DNA from: Bacillota bacterium
GTDB taxonomy: Bacteria > Bacillota > Clostridia > Christensenellales > Aristaeellaceae
Direction: 5' to 3'
Assembly (NCBI GenBank): GCA_023409955.1
Contig: JAEYQQ010000017.1
Location: forward strand, 1-51,967
DNA length: 51,967 nt
Position 1 is the first letter of the stretch; the number at the start of each line of letters is the position of its first letter. Of this stretch, positions 42,214-50,770 are shown piece by piece. The position numbers were made by a program, and so were the translations under genes. Under the pieces are notes generated by a model, which was not told the origin of the DNA, made no database searches, and saw nothing but the letters and a program-made list of their open reading frames with translations.

Positions 42214-43109
42214 ACCTATACTGGACAATGAATACAACCGTCGTGCCAAGGTGTTGGACGGCTTTGATGCAAATGGCAGCAGACTGCTGCGCAGTGGTAG
42301 AGGGCGTTGGAATTCCTTGTGGTGTCGGGATTACGATGACGGATGATGAAGAGATTCAGGTCATCAACCGTAAAACCAGAGGCATGGATAAATCCACAGA
42401 CGTATTGTCTTTTCCAACAGTTAACTATAAGCCTGGTAAAACAGCCGGCCAATCGAAAAAGCGGATCAACCGTGAGTATGACAGTGATCTGGGTGTGGTA
42501 ATGTTGGGAGATGTGATCATTTCGGTGGATCATGTCATTTCTCAGGCCAATGAGTATGGACATACCCAGGAAAGAGAAGCAGCATATCTTTTGGTTCATG
42601 GCCTATTTCATTTAATGGGGTATGATCACATGAATGAGGCTGAGCAGGCAGAAATGCGCTGTATGGAGGAAAAAGCAATGAGTATGATGGGTTTGGATAG
42701 AGAAGAAAAGCGGCAGACTGTGACAGATGAATCGTTACTGGCCATGGCTAAAAGTGCGATGGAAAGGTCATATGCGCCATACTCCAAATATCAGGTGGGT
42801 GCTTGCCTTTTGACGGCAGACGGCAGGGTGTTTCAAGGCTGTAATGTGGAAAACGCCTCCTTCGGCTTGACCAATTGTGCTGAGCGCACAGCGCTGTTTA
42901 CTGCGGTAACAGAGGGAGCGATGGAGTTTTCAGCCATCGCCATTGCTGCCAAAGGTGCAGCCCCCTGGCCCTGTGGTGCCTGCCGTCAGGTACTCAATGA
43001 GTTTGCACCGGATATCCGTGTACTGGTGACCTGGGGTGACAACCAAACCGGCAGTGCTAAGCTAAGCGAGCTATTGCCCCATGGCTTTGGCCCAAAAGAT
43101 CTGCCGTAA
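42210..43109 (+). CDS. YbeY endoribonuclease fused to cytidine deaminase
   Basis: One continuous 299-residue frame encodes two enzymes. Residues 1-165 are YbeY, the metalloprotein for 16S rRNA 3' maturation, with 'INRKTRGMDKSTDVLSFP' and the zinc motif 'HGLFHLMGYDH' (130-140). Residues 172-299 are a tetrameric-type cytidine deaminase: 'SYAPYSKYQVGACLL', 'NVENASFGLTNCAERTALF' and 'PCGACRQVLNEF'. C223, C255 and C258 are the zinc ligands, and E225 the proton shuttle. The join ('MMGLDREEKRQTVTDESLL') is short. The TTG at 42210 overlaps the pgpH stop and is seven bases after GGAGG. In relatives dgkA usually lies between ybeY and cdd; it is absent here. Confidence 0.93.
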   Translation: MNLYWTMNTTVVPRCWTALMQMAADCCAVVEGVGIPCGVGITMTDDEEIQVINRKTRGMDKSTDVLSFPTVNYKPGKTAGQSKKRINREYDSDLGVVMLGDVIISVDHVISQANEYGHTQEREAAYLLVHGLFHLMGYDHMNEAEQAEMRCMEEKAMSMMGLDREEKRQTVTDESLLAMAKSAMERSYAPYSKYQVGACLLTADGRVFQGCNVENASFGLTNCAERTALFTAVTEGAMEFSAIAIAAKGAAPWPCGACRQVLNEFAPDIRVLVTWGDNQTGSAKLSELLPHGFGPKDLP

Positions 43110-43136
43110 GTGAATACATAAGGAGAAAGCAACTTC

Positions 43137-44033
43137 ATGGAGAAAAAAGCAAATTTCCGCTCAGGCTTTGTTACCATTGTCGGGCGGCCCAATGTAGGCA
43201 AATCTACGCTGATGAACGCTTTTGTCGGCGAAAAGGTGGCAATTGTATCCAACCGGCCCCAGACAACCCGTAACCGGATCATGGGTGTGATGACCAATGA
43301 GAGTTGGCAGATCGTATTTCTGGATACGCCAGGCCTGCATACACCCCGCACCAAACTGGGAGAGTACATGGTTCAGTCTGTTCAGGAAGCCATGGAGGGC
43401 ATGGACCTTTTACTGGTGCTGGTTGATGCTACTGCCATCGGTCCCAAAGACCGTGAGGTTGTTGCATCCATGCGGGTAAAAAAGGTTCCTAAAGTGCTGG
43501 TGCTCAATAAGATTGATCTCATACCCAAGGAAAACCTGCTTTCAGTTATATCTTCCTTTGCTGAAGCCGGGTATGATGCAATTGTGCCTATCAGCGCAAA
43601 AACCGGCGATGGTCTGGAAGAATTGAAGAAACTGCTGATCGGTTATCTACCGGAAGGCCCCAAATACTTTCCTGATGATATGATGACCGACCAGCCGGAA
43701 CGATTGATCTGCGGTGAGCTGATTCGTGAAAAGGCGCTGCTGTATTTGAAGGAAGAGGTTCCGCATGGCATTGGTGTTGAGATGATGGCCATGACCAAAA
43801 TGAATGACAACTTTATGGAAATACACGCTACCCTCTACTGCGAACGGGATGCACACAAGGGCATCATTATTGGTAAGCACGGTACCATGCTCCAGCGAAT
43901 CGGCCAGGAATCCAGGCTTGATATTGAAAAGCTGCTGGGAATGCATGTGAACCTGAAGCTATGGGTAAAGGTTCGGCCAGGCTGGCGTGACCGTATGGAT
44001 GACCTGAAGACCCTTGGATATGAGCGTAACTAG
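43137..44033 (+). CDS. era: GTPase Era
   Basis: Era is an essential GTPase that binds the 3' end of 16S rRNA during 30S assembly. It has 298 residues. The G domain has G1 'GRPNVGKSTLMN', G2 in 'PQTTRNRI', G3 'DTPG', G4 'NKID' and G5 'ISAKTGDG'. The C-terminal KH domain includes 'ERDAHKGIIIGKHGTMLQRIG' (split at the GxxG loop). AAGGAG precedes the ATG. It closes the yqfC-to-era run, and a terminator follows; recO, often next, is absent. Confidence 0.97.
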   Translation: MEKKANFRSGFVTIVGRPNVGKSTLMNAFVGEKVAIVSNRPQTTRNRIMGVMTNESWQIVFLDTPGLHTPRTKLGEYMVQSVQEAMEGMDLLLVLVDATAIGPKDREVVASMRVKKVPKVLVLNKIDLIPKENLLSVISSFAEAGYDAIVPISAKTGDGLEELKKLLIGYLPEGPKYFPDDMMTDQPERLICGELIREKALLYLKEEVPHGIGVEMMAMTKMNDNFMEIHATLYCERDAHKGIIIGKHGTMLQRIGQESRLDIEKLLGMHVNLKLWVKVRPGWRDRMDDLKTLGYERN

Positions 44034-44071
44034 GCATTAATAATTGATATTGCTTACGCCAAAGAAGCATG

Positions 44072-44104
44072 ACACCGGCCTGAATGTTCTGGCCGGTGTT
44101 CTGT
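44072..44104 (+). terminator. Intrinsic terminator of era
   Basis: ACACCGGCC (44072-44080) pairs with GGCCGGTGT (44091-44099), followed by a TCTGTTGTT stretch. Confidence 0.8.
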
Positions 44105-44159
44105 TGTTCCTGGTTAGTACTAACACTTTAGATTTAGTCGAATTCTATTTGTTGTGAAA

Positions 44160-44204
44160 AAACACGAACAATCAAGATGAAAATTATTGTCAATATTCGC
44201 TTTC
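44160..44204 (+). promoter_or_regulatory. Candidate PurR operator (two inverted PurBox-like sites)
   Basis: AAACACGAACAAT (44160-44172) matches 11 of 13 positions of the Bacillus PurBox AWWWCCGAACWWT. AATATTCGCTTTC (44192-44204), in the opposite orientation, matches about 10 of 13. They are 19 bases apart, slightly wider than the usual 16-17, and flank or overlap the -35 box of purR. Confidence 0.5.
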
Positions 44205-44216
44205 TCGTGATATAAT
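44187..44216 (+). promoter_or_regulatory. SigA-type promoter of purR
   Basis: TTGTCA (44187-44192), an 18-base spacer and TATAAT (44211-44216) lie 36 bases before the start codon. Confidence 0.8.
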
Positions 44217-44251
44217 GAAGAAAGTATGGAATATTAAGTCACAGGAGTGTT

Positions 44252-45079
44252 ATGTCCATGGATCGTATACGCAGGAACGAGCGGATGGCTGCCATGACCA
44301 AGATATTATCAACATCCCCTAACAAAATTTTTACACTATCGCATTTTTGCGATTTGTTTGGTACAGCAAAATCTACCATGAGCGAAGATATTGATATTCT
44401 CCGTTCTGTGGTCAAATCCTTTGGATTAGGCGAATTGGAAACTGTGACAGGAGCGGCAGGCGGGGTGCGCTATCGGCCCACCATGGACAAGGATCAAGCG
44501 CTGGACTGCATCAAAGATCTTTGCTCACAGCTTAGCTGCAAAGAACGTGTGCTTCCCGGCGGTTTTCTGTACTTTTCGGATATTCTGTCCATGCCCGATG
44601 TGGTCAGTAAAATGGGTATGATTCTGGCTGGTAAATATTATGATGAAGAGCCGGACTTTGTGCTTACCATGGAAACCAAAGGAATACCGGTGGCGTTGAT
44701 GACGGCGGAGGCTTTGGGTGTTCCGCTGGTTATCGCACGGCGGTCTAGCAAGGTATACGAAGGCTCTGCTGTGAACATCAACTATGTTTCAGGTTCTTCT
44801 GGCCGTATCGAAACCATGTCACTTTCCAGGCGGGCTGTGAAGGAGAACCAGCGCGCTTTGATCGTGGATGACTTTTTAAAGGGCGGCGGCACTGCCAAGG
44901 GCATGGTGGACTTGATGCATGAGTTTAACGTCAGTGTTGTCGGAATGGCTTTTGTGATGGCAACAGCAAGCCCGCAAAAGAAGCGTATCAGCGGCGAACG
45001 GTCGCTAATGATTTTGGAAGAACTGGCGGATGATGAGATAACAGCAATGGTTCGGCCTGCCAATTGGCTGTACGAATAG
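44252..45079 (+). CDS. purR: Purine operon repressor PurR
   Basis: This Gram-positive PurR has 275 residues: an N-terminal winged-helix DNA-binding domain and a C-terminal phosphoribosyltransferase-fold domain that senses PRPP. The wing-helix 'FTLSHFCDLFGTAKSTMSEDI' (split near residues 31-51) and 'TGAAGGVRYRP' are conserved. The PRPP-binding loop 'ALIVDDFLKGGGTAKGM' is intact. Adjacent upstream PurBox-like sites suggest it represses itself. The ATG at 44252 is four bases after AGGAG; the ATG two codons later, at ten bases, is possible. It is the first gene of purR-glmU-pth-mfd. Confidence 0.95.
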   Translation: MSMDRIRRNERMAAMTKILSTSPNKIFTLSHFCDLFGTAKSTMSEDIDILRSVVKSFGLGELETVTGAAGGVRYRPTMDKDQALDCIKDLCSQLSCKERVLPGGFLYFSDILSMPDVVSKMGMILAGKYYDEEPDFVLTMETKGIPVALMTAEALGVPLVIARRSSKVYEGSAVNINYVSGSSGRIETMSLSRRAVKENQRALIVDDFLKGGGTAKGMVDLMHEFNVSVVGMAFVMATASPQKKRISGERSLMILEELADDEITAMVRPANWLYE

Positions 45080-45119
45080 CATTGTCGATAAAGCGTAGGA
45101 TAAATATGAGGTGAAATGT

Positions 45120-46382
45120 ATGACTGGTATTTTACCGATCTTGTTGCTGCCAGAGACGGAACTCAGCGAAATGCCGCAAAAGCCGCTTGCCGCTCGTGAT
45201 CTTTTGGGAAAGCCGATCTTCCGCTACACGCTGAAGGTTTTGGAAGGCGCAGCTGAAAGTGATTGTTTAGTAGTTGCTCAGCAAAGTGACGCTCATGCAG
45301 CAATGGCTTCGTATTCAGTTGATCGCATTTTTAAAACAAGCTTTCGTAATGCTTTGGATGATGAGAGCATGGAAATATACAAGGTACTGGTCGTACAGGC
45401 AGATATGCCCTGTCTGCAAGAAGATACACTCAAGTTTTTGCTGTCCGCAGTGGAAGACGATGTGAAAGCATCCTACCTTCAGTGGCAGGGGGAAGACCTT
45501 GAGCAGGAGCCAGGACTTCGCCTTGGCGGCACTGCCTATTGCTTTGATTATGATTCGCTGCAAGGCGTATTATTGAATTGGGAGGGCGGGGAATGCTCGC
45601 CTCTGGATGTTTTATCAACCATCTCGGAAAATGGTGACAAAATTGTTCCGGTTGCCGCAGATGGTGCAGAACTGATCTCCGTGCGCACCAGACTGGATTT
45701 TGCCAATGCCTTTGCCTGCCTGCAGGAAAGAATCAACGATTGGCATATGTCCCAGGGGGTGACCATCCTTGTACCTGGTACAACATATATTGATGCCGAT
45801 GTGGCCATAGGCGAGGATACGGTAATCTATCCTGGCTGCCATCTGCAAAAGGGCAGCCGCATCGGGGCACGGTGTACACTCTTTCCTAATTGCCGCCTAA
45901 GCGCAGCAACCCTTGAGGATGAGGTCACAGTGGAAAATAGCGTACTGTTGAACTGTAAGGTAGGTTCTGGTTCAACGGTGGGTCCCTTTGCTTATCTGCG
46001 GCCTGATACCGTCATTGGCAAACACTGCCGAATCGGCGATTTTGTGGAGGTTAAGAACAGCATCATCGGCGATGAAACAAAAGTTTCTCATCTAACCTAC
46101 GTGGGTGATGGTGATCTGGGAAATAACATCAACTTAGGCTGCGGTGTGGTGTTTTCCAATTATGATGGCAAGCACAAGCATCGCTCGGTAGTGGAAGATG
46201 ATGCATTTATAGGCTGCAATGTAAACTTGATATCACCTGTACACATAGGCAAGGAAGCATATGTGGCAGCTGGCTCCACCGTTACAGAGAATGTTCCGGA
46301 TGGTGCATTGTATGTGGCTCGTGCCAAGGGCACAAACAAGGAAGGCTGGGTGGAAAAGCGAAAGGAATCCGGCAAACTGTAA
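45120..46382 (+). CDS. glmU: GlmU with intact acetyltransferase half and degenerate uridylyltransferase half
   Basis: Position between purR and pth and the C-terminal half identify GlmU (420 residues; usually about 450-460). The left-handed beta-helix domain (about 222-410) is complete: 'AYLRPDTVIG', catalytic His324 in 'SHLTYVGD', 'SNYDGKHKH' and 'AAGSTVTENVP', so it should acetylate glucosamine-1-phosphate. The N-terminal half (1-215) keeps the outline of the fold, including 'KPIFRYTLKVLEG' and 'VVQADMPCL' with the Asp. It lacks the nucleotide-binding 'AAGxGTRM' loop and the 'LGTGHA' motif, and has Arg/Thr where 'GVNxR' supplies the Mg-binding Asn. UDP-GlcNAc pyrophosphorylase activity is therefore doubtful. 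The ATG at 45120 is five bases after GAGGTGA. Confidence 0.9.
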   Translation: MTGILPILLLPETELSEMPQKPLAARDLLGKPIFRYTLKVLEGAAESDCLVVAQQSDAHAAMASYSVDRIFKTSFRNALDDESMEIYKVLVVQADMPCLQEDTLKFLLSAVEDDVKASYLQWQGEDLEQEPGLRLGGTAYCFDYDSLQGVLLNWEGGECSPLDVLSTISENGDKIVPVAADGAELISVRTRLDFANAFACLQERINDWHMSQGVTILVPGTTYIDADVAIGEDTVIYPGCHLQKGSRIGARCTLFPNCRLSAATLEDEVTVENSVLLNCKVGSGSTVGPFAYLRPDTVIGKHCRIGDFVEVKNSIIGDETKVSHLTYVGDGDLGNNINLGCGVVFSNYDGKHKHRSVVEDDAFIGCNVNLISPVHIGKEAYVAAGSTVTENVPDGALYVARAKGTNKEGWVEKRKESGKL

Positions 46383-46405
46383 TTTGCACAAGACAACCGC
46401 ACAGA

Positions 46406-46438
46406 TCGAGAAAACGGATGAAATGGCTGTTTTCTCGA
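46406..46438 (+). repeat. Perfect 10-bp hairpin between glmU and pth
   Basis: TCGAGAAAAC (46406-46415) pairs with GTTTTCTCGA (46429-46438) around a 13-base loop. No T-run follows, and the pth start is 25 bases on. It may be an RNA-processing or stability element inside the operon. Confidence 0.6.
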
Positions 46439-46463
46439 AATGGCGTTTTTGGAGGAACGGATC

Positions 46464-47030
46464 ATGCATCTAATTGTTGGCCTGGGTAACCCTGGGGCCA
46501 AGTATGAACACACACGCCATAACGTTGGTTTTGATGTGCTGGAGGTTATCAGCCAGAAGCTGAATATACCTATCACCCGCTTAAGGTGCAAGGCCACCAT
46601 AGGGGAAGGGGTTTATGAAGGGCAACGTATTGCCTTATGCCGCCCCCAGACTTTTATGAACCTTAGCGGTGAAAGCGTTCAAGAACTTTTACATTGGTAT
46701 AAAATACCACTAGAGAACATGGTTGTTATCTATGATGATATTGATCTTCTACCTGGAAAACTACGGGTGAGGCCATCCGGGGGGCCAGGAACACATAATG
46801 GAATGCGGTCCATTATTGATCAGATCAGCAGTGAGAGCTTTCCTAGGATTCGTGTGGGCATTGGCGATAAGCCGGCAGGCTGGGAACTTGCAGACTGGGT
46901 ATTGTCACATTATGCTACCACAGAGGAGCGGAAGGCTGCCTTTGATGCTTATACGACGGCAGCGGATGCAGCGCTCTGCTTTGTTAAAGAAGGCATTGAG
47001 ACCGCCATGAGAAAGTATAACGTTAAATAG
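46464..47030 (+). CDS. pth: Peptidyl-tRNA hydrolase (Pth/SpoVC)
   Basis: This enzyme frees tRNA from dropped-off peptidyl-tRNA. It has 188 residues. 'LIVGLGNPGAKYEHTRHNVGF' (split) holds the catalytic His (HNVGF) and the conserved Asn. 'LCRPQTFMNLSGESV', 'VIYDDIDLLPGKLRVRPSGG' (with the catalytic-site Asp) and 'GTHNGMRSI' follow. The ATG at 46464 is eight bases after GGAGG. In Bacillus the same gene is spoVC. It lies directly before mfd, as usual. Confidence 0.96.
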   Translation: MHLIVGLGNPGAKYEHTRHNVGFDVLEVISQKLNIPITRLRCKATIGEGVYEGQRIALCRPQTFMNLSGESVQELLHWYKIPLENMVVIYDDIDLLPGKLRVRPSGGPGTHNGMRSIIDQISSESFPRIRVGIGDKPAGWELADWVLSHYATTEERKAAFDAYTTAADAALCFVKEGIETAMRKYNVK

Positions 47031-47087
47031 AAGAGATGTAACTAAGAGATTTATGGGATTTCAAATATACGAAGGGCAACGTCAAAC

Positions 47088-50000
47088 ATGAAACAGGCAT
47101 TATTCTCGGTACTCAAGGGAAGCGAATCCTTCACCAAACTGCTGGAAGGCGTAAAAAAGGAACGCGTGGTTTCCGTGTATGGCCTGTCGGAGGGACAAAG
47201 GGCATACCTGGCATCCGCCCTGCACTTTGCTACCGGGCGGCAGGTGCTGTTGGTGATGACCAGTGAACTGGCTTCCACTCGAGCGGCGGAGGATGTGTCC
47301 CAGCTTCTGGATGGAAGCTGCGCGGCCCTTCCTGCCCAGGAGTTGGAGTTTGGCCGGGGCGCATCCAGCCATGAAAGCACATGGCGGCGACTGGATACAC
47401 TGCATCGCTTGCTGAAGAAGGAAGTATCGGTGCTCTGTACCTCAGGTGAGGCACTGATGAATCGGCTGATGGCGCCAAAATTCTTTCTTGAAGCAACGAT
47501 CAGCCTTGCTCCCGGCGACAGGTTTGATCCCCAGGCGTTGATTGATAAGCTTGTCAAAAATGGATATGAGCGTGTCAGCATGGTAGAAGGGAAGGGGCAG
47601 TGCGCCTTACGCGGTGCCATCGTGGATGTGTATCCTCCCAGCGAGCCCAATGCACTGCGTATAGAGTTTTTTGATGATGAGGTGGACTCCATCCGTACCT
47701 TCGACTGCATGACACAGCGAAGCATGCTCAAGCTGAAGGATGCGGTTCTTCCGCCTGCTTCTGAAGTGCTGGTGGATGGCATTGATTGCAAGGCGGCGGC
47801 ACAACGAATGCGGGACTTCCTTAAGCAGCGGGTTCAGGAGCATGCGGATGCAACCCGGCTCTATAAAGAGCTGCCGCCGCTGCCGGAAGACGATGACGAA
47901 GAGCTTCCCTCTTTTTTTGAAAGCAGTGCCACTGAGCAAAAAATGCCTGTAGTACAAGCACAGACCGGGTCATCCCTGGAGCGCCTGACAGCCCAGAGCC
48001 ATGAGGATGCAGACCGGTTGGCAAGCGGATATCCTTTTAGGAGAATGCAGAACTGGGTTCATGTGCTTTGCCCGGAAACGGTGTCTCTCATCTCCTGGCT
48101 TCCAGAGGCCATCATCTTGATTGACCAGCCGGATCAGTTACAGGATCGAATCAAGGGCCGTACCCTACGCTTTGAAGAGGATTTGAAAACAGCCCTGGAG
48201 CGTGGAGAAGCAGTTGGTGCTCAAGCGGGGCTTTTGTTTGATTATGGGCAGGTGCAAAACCATATCAGCGGCCGGACCCTTGTTACTATGTCTGACTTTT
48301 TACGTGGCATGGGGTCTTTTAACCCCGGCGTGCTGGTAGAAATGAACGGTGTCAATGCACATGCCTATCAATCCAATATCCGCCATCTTGCCGATGATTG
48401 CTTGAAGTGGAAGACAGAAGGGTATTGCACCGCGCTATTGACCGGCGGAACAGCCAGGGGTAAGCGTCTGGAAAAGTCGCTGACAGAAATGGATACCCCT
48501 TGCCTGTTTACCGAAACGCTTAGTAACAATCTTATCATTGGAGAGGTTTTATTGCTGCCGCTGACCTTGTCCAAGGGTTTTGTGTGGCCGGAGGCTAAGC
48601 TTGCGCTTATCTCTGACAGCGATATTTATGGTGCGGGATACCGCAAGGCTCGGACCCGGCGCAATACGGGTGAACGCATAGCCGCCTTTACTGACCTTAA
48701 CGCGGGGGACTATGTGGTTCATGAGACCCACGGTGTAGGCATTTATCAGGGAACCATCCGCATCCAAAGTGAAGGTACCTTCAGGGATTATTTATATATT
48801 CAATACCAGGGTAATGATAAGCTGTATGTACCTACCGACCAGTTGGACAGGGTGCAGCGTTTTATTGGCGCCCAGGGTCAGGCTCCTAAGCTGAACAAGC
48901 TTGGAGGCGGCGAATGGCAGCGGCAAAAGGCAAAGGTGAAGGCTGGCATCAAAGCAATGGCCTTCGACCTTTTAAAGCTTTACGGAAAGCGTCAGGCTGA
49001 AAAGGGGTATGCCTTTGCCAAGGAATCCGCATGGCAGCGGCAGTTTGAAGATAATTTCCCTTATGAACTAACGCCCGACCAGCAGCAGAGCATAACGGAT
49101 ATCACCCGGGATATGGAAACCCCCATGAACATGGACCGGCTGTTGTGTGGCGATGTTGGTTATGGCAAAACAGAGGTCGCACTGCGGGCAGCCTTTAAAG
49201 CTGTTATGGATAATAAGCAGGTGGCGCTTCTGGCGCCTACCACCATTTTGGCACAGCAGCATTATAATACCATCCTTAAGCGCTTTTCGGGCTTTCCCGT
49301 CAATTGTGATGTGATGAGCCGCTTTCGCCTTCCCAAGGAGCAAAAGGAGGTTCTTGCAAAGCTGAAGGAAGGCAGCGTTGATATTGTTGTCGGAACCCAT
49401 CGGCTTCTGAACAAGGATGTTGTATTTCATGATCTTGGGTTATTGATCGTGGACGAGGAGCAGCGCTTTGGCGTAGGCCACAAAGAAATTATCAAAAATA
49501 TGAAAACCACAGTGGATGTTTTAACCTTGTCTGCAACCCCTATACCAAGAACACTGCACATGTCCATGGTAGGTATACGGGATATGAGCATACTGGAAAC
49601 TCCGCCGGAAGAACGCTTTCCGGTGCAGACCCACGTGCTGGAGTATGCTGATGGACTTATCCGTGATGCCATTTTACGGGAGCTTTCCCGGGGCGGGCAA
49701 GTATACTTTTTATACAACCGGGTTCGTTCCATCGAGCAGTTTCATGCAAGGCTCAAGCAACTGGTGCCGGAGGCCCGTATTGCCATCGCCCATGGACAGA
49801 TGAAGGAAAATGCATTGGAAGACGTAATGATGGATTTTTACGATGGCACTTATGATGTGTTATTGTGCACCACCATCATAGAAAGCGGCTTGGATATTCC
49901 TACGGCCAACACACTGATCGTGTTTGATGCCGACCGCTTCGGCCTGTCGCAGTTGTATCAGCTTCGCGGCCGGGTAGGCCGCAGCAATCGGCAGGCATAC

Positions 50001-50741
50001 GCCTATTTCACCGTACGGCCGGACCGTATGATCAGCGAAACGGCGCAAAAGCGTCTGTCTGCCATCCGGGAATTTACCGAGTTTGGCGCAGGCTTTCGAA
50101 TTGCCATGCGTGACTTGGAAATCCGTGGGGCCGGAAATATCTTGGGGCCGGAGCAGCATGGTCATTTGAGCACTGTGGGTTATGATATGTACTGCAAGCT
50201 CATCGAGGAAACCATACGTGAGGTCAGGGGCGATATTGGCACTGCGGCTGATCTGGATACACGTATCGAGCTCAAGGTCAATGCCTTCCTGCCGGCGGAT
50301 TATGTACCAGATGAGCGCCAGCGCATGGAGATCTACAAGCGCATCTCTATGCTTGAGGATCGGGCAGGTCGGGAGGATATTGAGGAGGAACTGGTAGACC
50401 GCTTTGGCGATACGCCAGAGGCTGTCAATAATCTTTTGGATATCGCCCATTTGAAGGCTCTGTGCCGCAGGCTGGGTATCATTCATGTCACGCACAAAGG
50501 GTTCACTCTTTCCATGCGGCTAGATGAAAAGCATGTGCCAGATCCCCTAAAACTGATTAATGCCTTGGGCCAGACGGATAAACGCTTGATCTTATCTGCA
50601 GCAAAGACGCCTGCGCTCCTTTTCAAAGATGTAAAGCTGACGGTTGAACAGATGCTGCCACTTGCAGTAAAACTGCTGGAGAAGGTTGTCGCTCTTATCG
50701 GTGATTCTGTGACAACGGCTTTTTCGAAAACGAACGAATAG
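47088..50741 (+). CDS. mfd: Transcription-repair coupling factor Mfd
   Basis: Mfd removes RNA polymerase stalled at DNA lesions and recruits UvrA. It has 1217 residues, slightly longer than typical 1150-1180. The UvrB-like N-terminal module contains 'LPAQELEFGRG' and 'GAIVDVYPPSEPNALRIEFFDDEVDSIR' (split). The RNA-polymerase-interacting domain lies near 'GDYVVHETHGVGIYQG'. The translocase has Walker A 'GDVGYGKTEVALRA', 'APTTILAQQHY', the DEEQ box 'VDEEQRFGVGHKE', 'SATPIPRTLHMS' and motif VI 'QLRGRVGRSNRQAYAYF'. A C-terminal UvrA-masking domain follows. The binding site upstream of the ATG is weak (GAAGGG, distant). Confidence 0.97.
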   Translation: MKQALFSVLKGSESFTKLLEGVKKERVVSVYGLSEGQRAYLASALHFATGRQVLLVMTSELASTRAAEDVSQLLDGSCAALPAQELEFGRGASSHESTWRRLDTLHRLLKKEVSVLCTSGEALMNRLMAPKFFLEATISLAPGDRFDPQALIDKLVKNGYERVSMVEGKGQCALRGAIVDVYPPSEPNALRIEFFDDEVDSIRTFDCMTQRSMLKLKDAVLPPASEVLVDGIDCKAAAQRMRDFLKQRVQEHADATRLYKELPPLPEDDDEELPSFFESSATEQKMPVVQAQTGSSLERLTAQSHEDADRLASGYPFRRMQNWVHVLCPETVSLISWLPEAIILIDQPDQLQDRIKGRTLRFEEDLKTALERGEAVGAQAGLLFDYGQVQNHISGRTLVTMSDFLRGMGSFNPGVLVEMNGVNAHAYQSNIRHLADDCLKWKTEGYCTALLTGGTARGKRLEKSLTEMDTPCLFTETLSNNLIIGEVLLLPLTLSKGFVWPEAKLALISDSDIYGAGYRKARTRRNTGERIAAFTDLNAGDYVVHETHGVGIYQGTIRIQSEGTFRDYLYIQYQGNDKLYVPTDQLDRVQRFIGAQGQAPKLNKLGGGEWQRQKAKVKAGIKAMAFDLLKLYGKRQAEKGYAFAKESAWQRQFEDNFPYELTPDQQQSITDITRDMETPMNMDRLLCGDVGYGKTEVALRAAFKAVMDNKQVALLAPTTILAQQHYNTILKRFSGFPVNCDVMSRFRLPKEQKEVLAKLKEGSVDIVVGTHRLLNKDVVFHDLGLLIVDEEQRFGVGHKEIIKNMKTTVDVLTLSATPIPRTLHMSMVGIRDMSILETPPEERFPVQTHVLEYADGLIRDAILRELSRGGQVYFLYNRVRSIEQFHARLKQLVPEARIAIAHGQMKENALEDVMMDFYDGTYDVLLCTTIIESGLDIPTANTLIVFDADRFGLSQLYQLRGRVGRSNRQAYAYFTVRPDRMISETAQKRLSAIREFTEFGAGFRIAMRDLEIRGAGNILGPEQHGHLSTVGYDMYCKLIEETIREVRGDIGTAADLDTRIELKVNAFLPADYVPDERQRMEIYKRISMLEDRAGREDIEEELVDRFGDTPEAVNNLLDIAHLKALCRRLGIIHVTHKGFTLSMRLDEKHVPDPLKLINALGQTDKRLILSAAKTPALLFKDVKLTVEQMLPLAVKLLEKVVALIGDSVTTAFSKTNE

Positions 50742-50770
50742 ATTCTTGAACTCATGAAGGAGGATGATGG

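Noticed and set aside
44092..44160. Possible recO or dgkA remnant after era
   Set aside because: The 218-base gap holds only a terminator and the purR control region; no similarity to either gene was seen.
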